A stretch of 31,203 bases of DNA, taken from contig NZ_CALHVN010000006.1 of the NCBI RefSeq assembly GCF_938039245.1, positions 1 through 31,203 of the forward strand, in the 5' to 3' direction. Numbering within the stretch: the stretch's first letter is position 1; each line of letters starts with the position of its first letter. This document shows, piece after piece, positions 23,487 to 31,203 of the stretch. The position numbers and the translations under genes were made by a program. The notes under the pieces are model-generated. The model made no database searches and was not told where the DNA came from. It saw only the letters and a program-made list of their open reading frames with translations. Origin of the DNA: an uncultured Campylobacter sp. Lineage in GTDB: Bacteria > Campylobacterota > Campylobacteria > Campylobacterales > Campylobacteraceae.

Positions 23487-25655
23487 ATGAAAAGAGTTTT
23501 AGCTAAATTTATCAAATTTTCCGCCGCCTTTGCCCTGCTTTGCTTCGTAGCTTTTTTGGCGCTTGATTACGCTTATCCGCTTGACACGAAAGCGCTAAAG
23601 CGGGAAAATTCGCTCATACTTTTTGATAAAAACGGCCAAATCATAGCCCTTCGGCCTAGCAGCGACGAAATTTGGAGATTTGAGGCTAAAGACGTCCCGC
23701 AGACGCTAAAAGATAGCGTTATTTTGTTTGAGGATAAATTTTTTTATTACCATATCGGCATAAATCCATTTGCCATGATCCGCGCGGCCGCGCATAATCT
23801 CACGCACTCTAACCGCATCGGCGCATCCACGATCACGATGCAAGTTGCGCGCATGATGAAGAGAGATGAACGCACCTACGCGAATAAATTTAAAGAAATC
23901 TTTACCGCGCTTCAGCTTGAGTGGCACTATAGCAAGGACGAAATTTTAGATTTTTATTTTAACCTCGCTCCGTATGGCGGAAATATCGAAGGCGCGGCGG
24001 CTGCGGCGAGGTTTTATTTCGGCAAAGACTTGAGCGAGCTTAGTATCGCCGAGTGTGCGCTTTTAAGCACGATCCCAAAAAACCCCAACGCCAACCGCTT
24101 AGATAAAAAATCAAACATCAACGCGCTAAAAAACCGCGCCATCAAGCTGCTTTATAAAGCCGGCGCGATAGATCAAAGCGCATTTGCTAGAGCACAAAGG
24201 GAGCCATTTAAAAATAAACGCTACGATGCCGTTTATAAGGCCAGGCACTACGCCGCGCAAGCTCTAAAAAACGGCGTTACGCACTCGAGCTTAGATCTAA
24301 ATTTGCAAATTTTACTTGAAAACGCGATAAAAAATACCGCAGCCTCGCTAAAATCAAAAGACGCAAATAACGCCGCCGGGATAATCATCGACAACAAAAA
24401 TATGAGCGTGGCCGCATACGTAGGCTCGCACGACTGGCGCGCTGCGCAGGGGCAAAACGACGGCGTAACGATGAGCAGAAACGTGGGCTCCACGCTAAAG
24501 CCGTTTATATTTTCTCTAGGACTCGACGAGGGTTTCATCACGCCAAAAAGCCAGATGATAGATACAGAAATTTTCCTCGGAGAGTACGCGCCCAAAAACT
24601 ACGACAGTAGGTTTTTCGGCATCATCTCGGCGACCGAGGCGCTAGCGCTCAGTCTAAATATCCCCGCCGTTAGCCTAAACAACAAGCTTGGCGAAAACTC
24701 TCTTTACGAGCTGCTTTCACGCGTGCATTTGGTGAGCCGTCCGAAGGAATTTTATGCAGATAGTATCGCGCTTGGAAGCGCGGAGATGAGTCTGCTAAGC
24801 TTAGCCCATCTCTACACGATCTACGCAAACGGCGGCGAGCTAAAGCCTCTTGAAGTCGCAGGCAAAACGCTACCGGGCTACGGACGGCTAATCAGCCCGC
24901 AAAGCGCGTATCTAACCTCAAAGATGCTCTCCTCCGCCTCCCGCAGTTATCTTGGCGTCGCGTGGCAATACGCTGAAAATACGCCGCAAATCGCCTTTAA
25001 AACCGGCACCAGCTACGGCTCTCGCGATATCTATACGATAGGCGTAAATAGCGACTACACGGTTGCGGTGTGGTTTGGTAACTTTAACGGCAAAAAGACG
25101 CAAAATTTAAGCGGATTTAGCGACGCCTCGCGCGCAGTTTTTGACGTATTTAAGCTACTGGCTCAAAAGCAAAAACTGTCTTTCATGAGCGCTCCAAGCG
25201 GCATAGAGAGCAAGAAAACCTGCCTTGACGCGTTTAAATTTAAAGAGTGCAAAGACGAGGAAGACGACTGGCTGATAGAGGGCGTAGAGCTAAAAGACGT
25301 TTGCGAGAGTATCAGGAGCGAAGAGGTCGGGTTTTTACTCAAAAACGGCGCTATAACGCAATCAGACATCAAAGATAGTCCTTGTTATTATAAATTTAAA
25401 AGCTATAAACCACTCGTTGCCATGCCGACGAATAATCAAATTTTGCTAAGCGATGAGAATTTAACTAAAGTTATGCTAAAATGCTACGCTTATATCGGCG
25501 ATGAGATATATCTCAAGATAGACGAAAACGAGTGGGAAAAAGTAAACAACGCGAGCGAAAATACGTTAAATTTAACGCAAGGCAAACACAAGCTCGGATG
25601 TCTAGACGAAAATTCAAATCTAAATGAAGTCAATATAGAAATAAGGAGGTTTTAA
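23487..25655 (+). CDS. pbpC: Penicillin-binding protein 1C (bifunctional peptidoglycan synthase)
   Basis: The 722-residue protein has an N-terminal membrane anchor (about 8-27) followed by a GT51 glycosyltransferase domain with FEDKFFYYHIG (catalytic Glu82) and RIGASTITMQ. The transpeptidase domain has STLK with the active Ser335, SLN in the SxN position, and KTGTS (Lys505). The C-terminal region beyond about 600 matches the BiPBP_C domain that marks PBP1C. It polymerises and crosslinks peptidoglycan in the periplasm. A TTG at 23415 would add 24 residues, but MKRVLAKF gives a normal N-terminus. The stop overlaps the next ATG (TAATG), linking it to the alpha-2-macroglobulin gene, a known conserved pairing. 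Confidence 0.93.
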   Translation: MKRVLAKFIKFSAAFALLCFVAFLALDYAYPLDTKALKRENSLILFDKNGQIIALRPSSDEIWRFEAKDVPQTLKDSVILFEDKFFYYHIGINPFAMIRAAAHNLTHSNRIGASTITMQVARMMKRDERTYANKFKEIFTALQLEWHYSKDEILDFYFNLAPYGGNIEGAAAAARFYFGKDLSELSIAECALLSTIPKNPNANRLDKKSNINALKNRAIKLLYKAGAIDQSAFARAQREPFKNKRYDAVYKARHYAAQALKNGVTHSSLDLNLQILLENAIKNTAASLKSKDANNAAGIIIDNKNMSVAAYVGSHDWRAAQGQNDGVTMSRNVGSTLKPFIFSLGLDEGFITPKSQMIDTEIFLGEYAPKNYDSRFFGIISATEALALSLNIPAVSLNNKLGENSLYELLSRVHLVSRPKEFYADSIALGSAEMSLLSLAHLYTIYANGGELKPLEVAGKTLPGYGRLISPQSAYLTSKMLSSASRSYLGVAWQYAENTPQIAFKTGTSYGSRDIYTIGVNSDYTVAVWFGNFNGKKTQNLSGFSDASRAVFDVFKLLAQKQKLSFMSAPSGIESKKTCLDAFKFKECKDEEDDWLIEGVELKDVCESIRSEEVGFLLKNGAITQSDIKDSPCYYKFKSYKPLVAMPTNNQILLSDENLTKVMLKCYAYIGDEIYLKIDENEWEKVNNASENTLNLTQGKHKLGCLDENSNLNEVNIEIRRF

Positions 25656-28600
25656 TGAACTATAAACTCATAGGCTTAAGCCTAAGTTGCGTTTTGGCGG
25701 CAAATTTAAGCGCCTTTACGCTTGAGGGCGGAAGCAAAATTTTAGCAGGCGGCGCGGTGAGCCTAGACGTAGAGTACTCGCAAAAAGACGAGTCTTTAAT
25801 CGGCAAGGTAACGCACAAAAAGATAATCGAGTGTTCGCCAGAAATCAGCGGCGCCTTTGAATACGGCTCGGACTCTATCTTGTTTTATCCAAAAAAACCG
25901 CTGGCAAAGGGCGTAAGCTACTCGTGCAAAAAGGGTGAAAGCAAGGTTAAAATTTACGGCGGAGATTTTGAGCTCTCGGGCATAACCGAGTACGCCAAAG
26001 ATACCTTTTTAGCGGTATTTAACGACGAGGTTAGCGAGGAAGAATTTACGGCGAATTTTAAAATTTACGATAAGCAAAATTTGGCCAAGCAAAACATCAA
26101 ATACAAAATCGTAGCCAAAACTCCTAAAAGCTTTCAAATAAAGCTACTTGAAAAAGGCGAAAATTTGGTATTTGCCGTCTCGAAAAATCTAAAAAGCAGG
26201 GCCGGCGCAAACCTAAACGACGACTACGAGGCGACTAACGAGCCTGAAGAACAAGAAAAATTCGTCGATAACGATAGAGCTAAAACTATGTATTTAGACG
26301 ACGTCAAAGCCGTTAGCCTAGAGGGCGGCAAGCTAGGCATTAGGATATTTTTAAACGACTGGCTCGATACTTACAACCTAAATAAATACGTAAAAATAGA
26401 CGGTATAAAAAATCTACAAGTAGGCGAACTGGAATACACCGATAACAGCGATACGAAATACTACCGCTACATCGATATAACCAGCGACGAACTAAAGCCT
26501 CAAACCGAGTACAAAGTCGCGCTAAAAAAAGGCTTCGGCGATGAGGATAGAATTTTGCGAGAAGATGCGGAGTTTAGCGTCAAAACCGGCGATTATAAGC
26601 CGTTTTTGGAATTTACCGATAAAGGCTCTTATTTATCTAGCGCCGGCGAAATCGGCGTAAAAGGCGTAAATTTAAACACCGCTAAAGTCGTCGTAGAAAA
26701 GCTAAAAGAGCCGAATTTAAGATACTTCTTAAATTTTACCCAAACTCCGCTTGATGACTACGTAGAAGAAGTCGCAAGCAAAAACTACGACCTAGGCGGC
26801 GCTCAAAACGAGATGCAAAAATACAAAATAAAGCTTGACTTTGCCGAGGGCGGAGATGGAGTTTATCTAGTCACGATCTACTACGATAAAGATAAAAGCG
26901 CCAAAAAAGCCGTCTATCTAACCGACATCGGCCTAAGCGCGAAAATTTCAAAAGACGAGGTGTTTTTATTTGCAAACCGCTTGAGTAAAAACGAAGTCGT
27001 CGCAAACGCGGACGTTAAAATTTACTCTGCTAAAAATAGCCTCATCGCAAGCGGTATCACAAACGACGAAGGCGTGTTTAAATTTAACAAAAAAGACATC
27101 GGCAAAGACGTAGCAAGCGCGGTCGTAACGCTAGGCAAGGAGCAAAGCTTCATCGCTCTATCGCAAAACAAACGCCTAAACGAGGAGTCGAATTTAGACG
27201 TTCAAGATAGAAGCGAAATTTACGACGCTTATTTGCATTTTGCCAGCGACATCATCCGCCCGCAGGAAAACATAAAAGGCGAGATTATCATCAAAAACGC
27301 GCTGTTTAAGGGGCTAGCAAATATGCCCGTTAAGCTACAAATCAAAGATCCGCAAAATAAAACGATCCTAGATAAAAGCGTAAATACTACAGAGCTTGGC
27401 GTCATAAATTTCGACGAGCCGGTAAACTCGGGGCTAACGGGCTCGTTTAGGCTTGAGATAATCTTTGCTAACAAGCTCATAGATAGCTACGACTTTTCCG
27501 TAGAGTCTTTTACCCCCCAACGCATCAAAAACGAGGTTAATCTCGAAAAAGAAATTTACGCTCTAGGCGACGTTATGGACGTTAAATTGCAAAGCGCGTA
27601 TCTTTTCGGCGGCGCGGCGGCAAATCTAAAAGGCGACGTAACGATAAATCTATATCAACAAGACTACAAAAACGATAAATTTAAAGATTATAAATTTAGC
27701 AACGACGAATACGCCGCAAACGGCCTAGACCAAAGCGTCAAGCAAGTAGAACTAGACGATGAGGGCAAGGGCGAAACCGTATTTAAGCTGGAAAATAAAT
27801 CCAAAATCGCAAGCGTTTTAAAAGGTGCGGCGGTCTTTAACATAAACGACGACGGCAAAAACGTAAGCGCCAGCAAGAACTTTAACGTTTATCCGTTTGA
27901 CGCGATGGTGGGAGTAAAAGCAAACGATACCTACATCGACTCAAACTCTAAACTGACGCTAAATTTGGTAAGTATCGATCCGTTTAAGGACGAGGAAATA
28001 AAAGACAGGCAAAAAGCTATCGAGATAAAAAAAGAAATCTGGGACTACAACTACGATAAAGACGGCTATCTAAGATGGCACAGCCGCTACGAAAAGGTCT
28101 TTAGCGATACTCTTAGCGGAAACGAATTTATCTACGACTTTAAGCAAAGCGGCGATTACGTCGTTACGGTTTCAGACATCCTTAGCGGCCATTCGGCGAA
28201 TTTAAACATTTACGTCAGCGGCTGGGACTACGGCGAAACGCTACAGCCGACAAAAGAGCTGGCAAAAGCCAAAATCAAGCTAAACAAAAAAATCTATAAA
28301 AAAGGCGACGAGCTAATAGCAGACGTAAGCTCCGTGCTAAAAAGCGGTATCGCTATAGTCACGCTAGAATCGGGCGACGTCAAAAAATATAAAGTCGTAA
28401 ACGTCCAAAACAACGTCGCAAGCGCTAAATTTAACCTTGATTTCGACTTTGAGGGGCTTTACGTCACGGCCTCGGTCGTGCGCGTAGCAGACAACGATAC
28501 TCTGCCGTTTAGAACCTACGATAAAATCTACGTAAAGGCCGATAAATCCTACCGCAGAGCAAATACGCTCATAGAGGCGCCAAAAACCGTAAGGTCAAAC

Positions 28601-30808
28601 TCTAAATTTAAAGCTAGCGTAAAAACCGAGCCAAACGCCGAGGTTACGATATTTGCCGTCGATGAGGGCGTACTGCAAATCACCAACCAAAAGCTAAAAA
28701 GCCCGCTGGAGTTTTTCGATACGATTTTAAACGACGGAGTGCTTGATTACGACTTTTACGCAAATTTAAGCGGATTTAAAAAAGACGGCAAGGTGCTAAG
28801 CTTCGGCGGCGACGCGGCGAAGGCTCTTTTAGAAATGAGGATGGCAAAATTTGCTAGCCCGGTAGATAAGAAAAATATACAAACCTATATCAAAATGCAA
28901 ACTGCAAAAGCGGGTGCCGACGGCGTAGCAAATTTCGAGATAGAGGTACCTAGCGACTTTAACTCCGAGATAAATTTAGCCGCGCTTAGCGTCGCCGGCG
29001 ATAAGCTAGGCTTTAGCGTAAATGCCATAAAGGTCAAAGACGATATCATCCTAAAACCGACTCAAACGGCGTATCTTATCGAGGGCGATAAGATAAACTA
29101 CTCGCTAAGAGTGATAAACACGACCAAAGAGCCCAAAAAAGTAGCCTTAAGCCTAGATACCAACCTAAACGCGAAACTAGGCGTAGATAGTATCGAGCTA
29201 AAACCCGAGGAAAACGCTAAGCTAAATTTCACGGTCGATGCTAACGCTACGGGCAAAGCGTATATAAATTTCACCGCAAACGACGGCAAAGAGGGCTACT
29301 CCTACTCGCAAAAACTAGACGTCATACACGCCTATCCGCTAAGCACTTATGCTAAGACGTTTTACGCGAGCGAGAAAAAGACCTTTAAACTGGACGAAGA
29401 GTTAAACGATATCACGATAGACGCTTCAAGCTCTATCAAAGGCGTGCTAAGCGCAAATAGCGATAAACTCGTAAATTACCCTTACGGATGCGCCGAACAG
29501 CGCTCTAGTAAGCTTTTTGAGCTAAATTTCCTAGTACTTGGAGGCGGCGACTCTAAAGAGGCTAAAGCAAGAGAAGCCGACAGAAAAAGATTCGTCCTTT
29601 CCGGCATGCAAGACGTAATCAAAATGCAAAAAACAGACGGTAGCATCGGCTACTGGAATCAGCTAAGCTATACAAACAACTTCGCTTCCGTCTACGCTAT
29701 CGATATGCTACTGACGCTTGAAAAATCGGGCTTTGTGCTAGATAGCGGAGTAAAAAGCAAGGCTCTTGGCTGGCTTAGGGATTTTGATCCGGTAAATAAT
29801 TTCCAAGCGCTATACGCCGCATACATCCTAAGTACGCAAGGCAAGCTAGATAGATCAAAACTAAACGCGCTTTACGATCAAAAACGATACGAAGGCGGCG
29901 CGTTAGAGGGTTACTTGATGGCCGCTACGCTTAAAAACGAAGGACTAAACGAAGAGAGCAAGAAGGTGCTAAAAGGGGTCGGTAATAATTTCTTTAACGA
30001 GCAATCAGACGATCCGTCAGATTTTGGCTCAAGCGTGAGAAATAAAGCCTTTATCCTGCTTCTTCACGCTAATCACTTCGAGAAAAACGAATTTAGCGAC
30101 TCTTTAGCCGACTTTTTGATAAAAAACGTAGACAAGCTTTACTCCACGCAGGAGCGCGCGTTTACGCTAAGGGCGCTAAGAGCCTATATCAAGGACGTCT
30201 CGAGCGAGAATAAATTTAAGCTCATAGCAGACGGCCGCGAGCTAGACTTTAGCGGCAGAGGCGCTATCAACGTCACTCCTAAAAAGCCTGAAATCACCAT
30301 CGTGCCGGAGGGTAACGCTAGCGTGTATCTAGGCGTTAGCGCATCAGGCTATAAAAAGCTAGGCGTAAATCATAAATTTGACAAAAGAGGGCTTGATATC
30401 TATAGAACTTTCGTCGATAAAGACGGCAAAGAGATAGATATTAATGCGCTTAAAGTAAACGACGTCATCTACTCTAAACTTACGCTAAGAACGGATAAAT
30501 TTATTAGAAACGGCGTGATAAACGAGACGATTAGCCCTTGCTTTGAGGTGATAAACGAAAACATCGTACCAAACGCAAGAACAGGGGATACGAAAAGCTC
30601 TTTAACGCTCGAGCACCAAAACATTGAGGACGATAGGGTTTTGAGCTTTTACAGTCTTTACTATAAAGACGATAAAAATACGCTTTATACGCCTCTTCGC
30701 GTAGTTATGAGCGGTAAGTGCATGCTACCTGCGGTCATCACGGAAAATATGTACGACGAAAGCATGAGCGACTACGATCTATCTCAGCACGAATTTATCG
30801 TCAAATAG
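25655..30808 (+). CDS. Bacterial alpha-2-macroglobulin (thioester protease trap)
   Basis: The 1717-residue protein has a signal peptide (MNYKLIGLSLSCVLAANLSA) and many macroglobulin-type beta domains in the first 1150 residues. The thioester site is YPYGCAEQRS: Cys1279 and Gln1282 form the internal thioester (CxEQ). It is followed by an alpha-alpha barrel complement-like domain (about 1250-1540) and a C-terminal beta domain. Such proteins covalently trap proteases in the periplasm and are thought to guard against host or rival proteases while the PBP1C partner repairs peptidoglycan. The E. coli counterpart (YfhM) is a lipoprotein. Here no clean lipobox is seen (LSLSC lacks the usual -3 Leu), so a soluble or differently anchored protein is likely. 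AAGGAGG lies 5 nt before the ATG. Confidence 0.95.
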   Translation: MNYKLIGLSLSCVLAANLSAFTLEGGSKILAGGAVSLDVEYSQKDESLIGKVTHKKIIECSPEISGAFEYGSDSILFYPKKPLAKGVSYSCKKGESKVKIYGGDFELSGITEYAKDTFLAVFNDEVSEEEFTANFKIYDKQNLAKQNIKYKIVAKTPKSFQIKLLEKGENLVFAVSKNLKSRAGANLNDDYEATNEPEEQEKFVDNDRAKTMYLDDVKAVSLEGGKLGIRIFLNDWLDTYNLNKYVKIDGIKNLQVGELEYTDNSDTKYYRYIDITSDELKPQTEYKVALKKGFGDEDRILREDAEFSVKTGDYKPFLEFTDKGSYLSSAGEIGVKGVNLNTAKVVVEKLKEPNLRYFLNFTQTPLDDYVEEVASKNYDLGGAQNEMQKYKIKLDFAEGGDGVYLVTIYYDKDKSAKKAVYLTDIGLSAKISKDEVFLFANRLSKNEVVANADVKIYSAKNSLIASGITNDEGVFKFNKKDIGKDVASAVVTLGKEQSFIALSQNKRLNEESNLDVQDRSEIYDAYLHFASDIIRPQENIKGEIIIKNALFKGLANMPVKLQIKDPQNKTILDKSVNTTELGVINFDEPVNSGLTGSFRLEIIFANKLIDSYDFSVESFTPQRIKNEVNLEKEIYALGDVMDVKLQSAYLFGGAAANLKGDVTINLYQQDYKNDKFKDYKFSNDEYAANGLDQSVKQVELDDEGKGETVFKLENKSKIASVLKGAAVFNINDDGKNVSASKNFNVYPFDAMVGVKANDTYIDSNSKLTLNLVSIDPFKDEEIKDRQKAIEIKKEIWDYNYDKDGYLRWHSRYEKVFSDTLSGNEFIYDFKQSGDYVVTVSDILSGHSANLNIYVSGWDYGETLQPTKELAKAKIKLNKKIYKKGDELIADVSSVLKSGIAIVTLESGDVKKYKVVNVQNNVASAKFNLDFDFEGLYVTASVVRVADNDTLPFRTYDKIYVKADKSYRRANTLIEAPKTVRSNSKFKASVKTEPNAEVTIFAVDEGVLQITNQKLKSPLEFFDTILNDGVLDYDFYANLSGFKKDGKVLSFGGDAAKALLEMRMAKFASPVDKKNIQTYIKMQTAKAGADGVANFEIEVPSDFNSEINLAALSVAGDKLGFSVNAIKVKDDIILKPTQTAYLIEGDKINYSLRVINTTKEPKKVALSLDTNLNAKLGVDSIELKPEENAKLNFTVDANATGKAYINFTANDGKEGYSYSQKLDVIHAYPLSTYAKTFYASEKKTFKLDEELNDITIDASSSIKGVLSANSDKLVNYPYGCAEQRSSKLFELNFLVLGGGDSKEAKAREADRKRFVLSGMQDVIKMQKTDGSIGYWNQLSYTNNFASVYAIDMLLTLEKSGFVLDSGVKSKALGWLRDFDPVNNFQALYAAYILSTQGKLDRSKLNALYDQKRYEGGALEGYLMAATLKNEGLNEESKKVLKGVGNNFFNEQSDDPSDFGSSVRNKAFILLLHANHFEKNEFSDSLADFLIKNVDKLYSTQERAFTLRALRAYIKDVSSENKFKLIADGRELDFSGRGAINVTPKKPEITIVPEGNASVYLGVSASGYKKLGVNHKFDKRGLDIYRTFVDKDGKEIDINALKVNDVIYSKLTLRTDKFIRNGVINETISPCFEVINENIVPNARTGDTKSSLTLEHQNIEDDRVLSFYSLYYKDDKNTLYTPLRVVMSGKCMLPAVITENMYDESMSDYDLSQHEFIVK

Positions 30809-30810
30809 TC

Positions 30811-30850
30811 CTTTGCGGAGCGGTTTTTTAGCCGCTTCGCTTTCTTTGTC
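30811..30850 (+). terminator. Intrinsic terminator after the alpha-2-macroglobulin gene
   Basis: GCGGAGCGG (30815-30823) pairs with CCGCTTCGC (30832-30840), with one G-T wobble and a loop of TTTTTTAG. It is followed by TTTCTTTGTC. Confidence 0.75.
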
Positions 30851-30898
30851 TAATCTTAAAAATAACCCGTTTTAAACATCTTATTAGCAAATTTGTAG

Positions 30899-30904
30899 TA
30901 AAAT
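30899..30904 (+). promoter_or_regulatory. Likely -10 box of valS
   Basis: TAAAAT in a T-rich context, 34 bp before the valS ATG and downstream of the terminator. There is no clear -35. Confidence 0.4.
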
Positions 30905-30938
30905 CCGACATTTTTTAAACGATTATTAAGGATAAAAT

Positions 30939-31203
30939 ATGGCGGAATTTTACGACGCAAAAGAAGTAGAAGATAAATTTTATAAAATTTGGGAAGAGCG
31001 CGGATATTTCGAGATAGACGCGAACAAAAACATCCGCAAAGACGGCCGTAAATTTTGCATCATGATGCCGCCTCCAAACGTAACTGGCTCGCTTCACATC
31101 GGGCACGCGCTAACCTTTACCCTGCAAGACATAATGACGCGCTACAAAAGAATGGACGGCTACAAAACGCTGTGGCAGCCGGGGTTAGACCATGCAGGCA
31201 TTG
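30939..31203 (+). CDS. valS: Valyl-tRNA synthetase, 5' part
   Basis: The first 88 codons are visible; the gene runs off the window. The N-terminus MAEFYDAKEVEDKFYKIWEE and the class I signature MMPPPNVTGSLHIGHAL (HIGH at 53-56) with FTLQDIMTRYKRM identify ValS rather than IleS or LeuS. It charges tRNA-Val. The ATG is preceded by AAGGA 6-7 nt upstream. Confidence 0.96.
   Translation, partial: MAEFYDAKEVEDKFYKIWEERGYFEIDANKNIRKDGRKFCIMMPPPNVTGSLHIGHALTFTLQDIMTRYKRMDGYKTLWQPGLDHAGI

Overview
The window looks like chromosomal DNA of a Campylobacter close to C. showae, C. rectus or C. curvus. This is an inference from the gene families, the epsilonproteobacterial layout of the hydABCDE hydrogenase operon, the moderate GC content and the very frequent word AAATTT. 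I ran no database search.

Left edge (1-5700). The 3' part of an AsmA/YhdP-like envelope protein gene faces a pilin-like gene on the minus strand. Then come a plus-strand leucine-rich-repeat protein, two adjacent broken minus-strand genes (about 4426-5316) and an intact 96-residue hypothetical. The broken genes carry nonsense codons and frameshifts. This short stretch resembles a decaying accessory or immunity-type locus.

Centre (5800-21080, all minus strand). This is a nearly complete [NiFe]-hydrogenase locus in two transcription units. The structural unit hydA-hydB-hydC-hydD-hydE-hypF is tightly packed with 1-17 nt overlaps. nikR follows with its own promoter and a hairpin terminator. After a 905-bp gene-free block and an unrelated DUF2157/GDYXXLXY membrane pair comes the accessory unit hypB-hypC-hypD-hypE-(45-codon ORF)-hypA, which has its own promoter and a strong intrinsic terminator. 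HydA, HydB and HydC form the membrane-bound uptake hydrogenase. HypA and HypB deliver nickel, HypC to HypF build the Fe(CN)2CO group, HydD trims the large subunit, and HydE looks like a degenerate HypF paralogue. NikR probably ties expression to nickel.

Right edge (21400-31203). A small coiled-coil (FlxA-like) protein and fumC lie on the minus strand. Divergent from fumC is the pair pbpC plus bacterial alpha-2-macroglobulin (thioester motif intact), which is thought to act in periplasmic peptidoglycan repair and protease trapping. A terminator and the 5' end of valS close the window.

No rRNA, tRNA, CRISPR array, insertion sequence or prophage was seen. The most unusual items are the HypF-like HydE, AAATTT-rich in-frame insertions (clearest in HydD), a cluster of perfect AAATTT-centred palindromes near 9811-9895, the decaying gene pair near 4.4-5.3 kb, and the shared promoter word TATAATCGCG.
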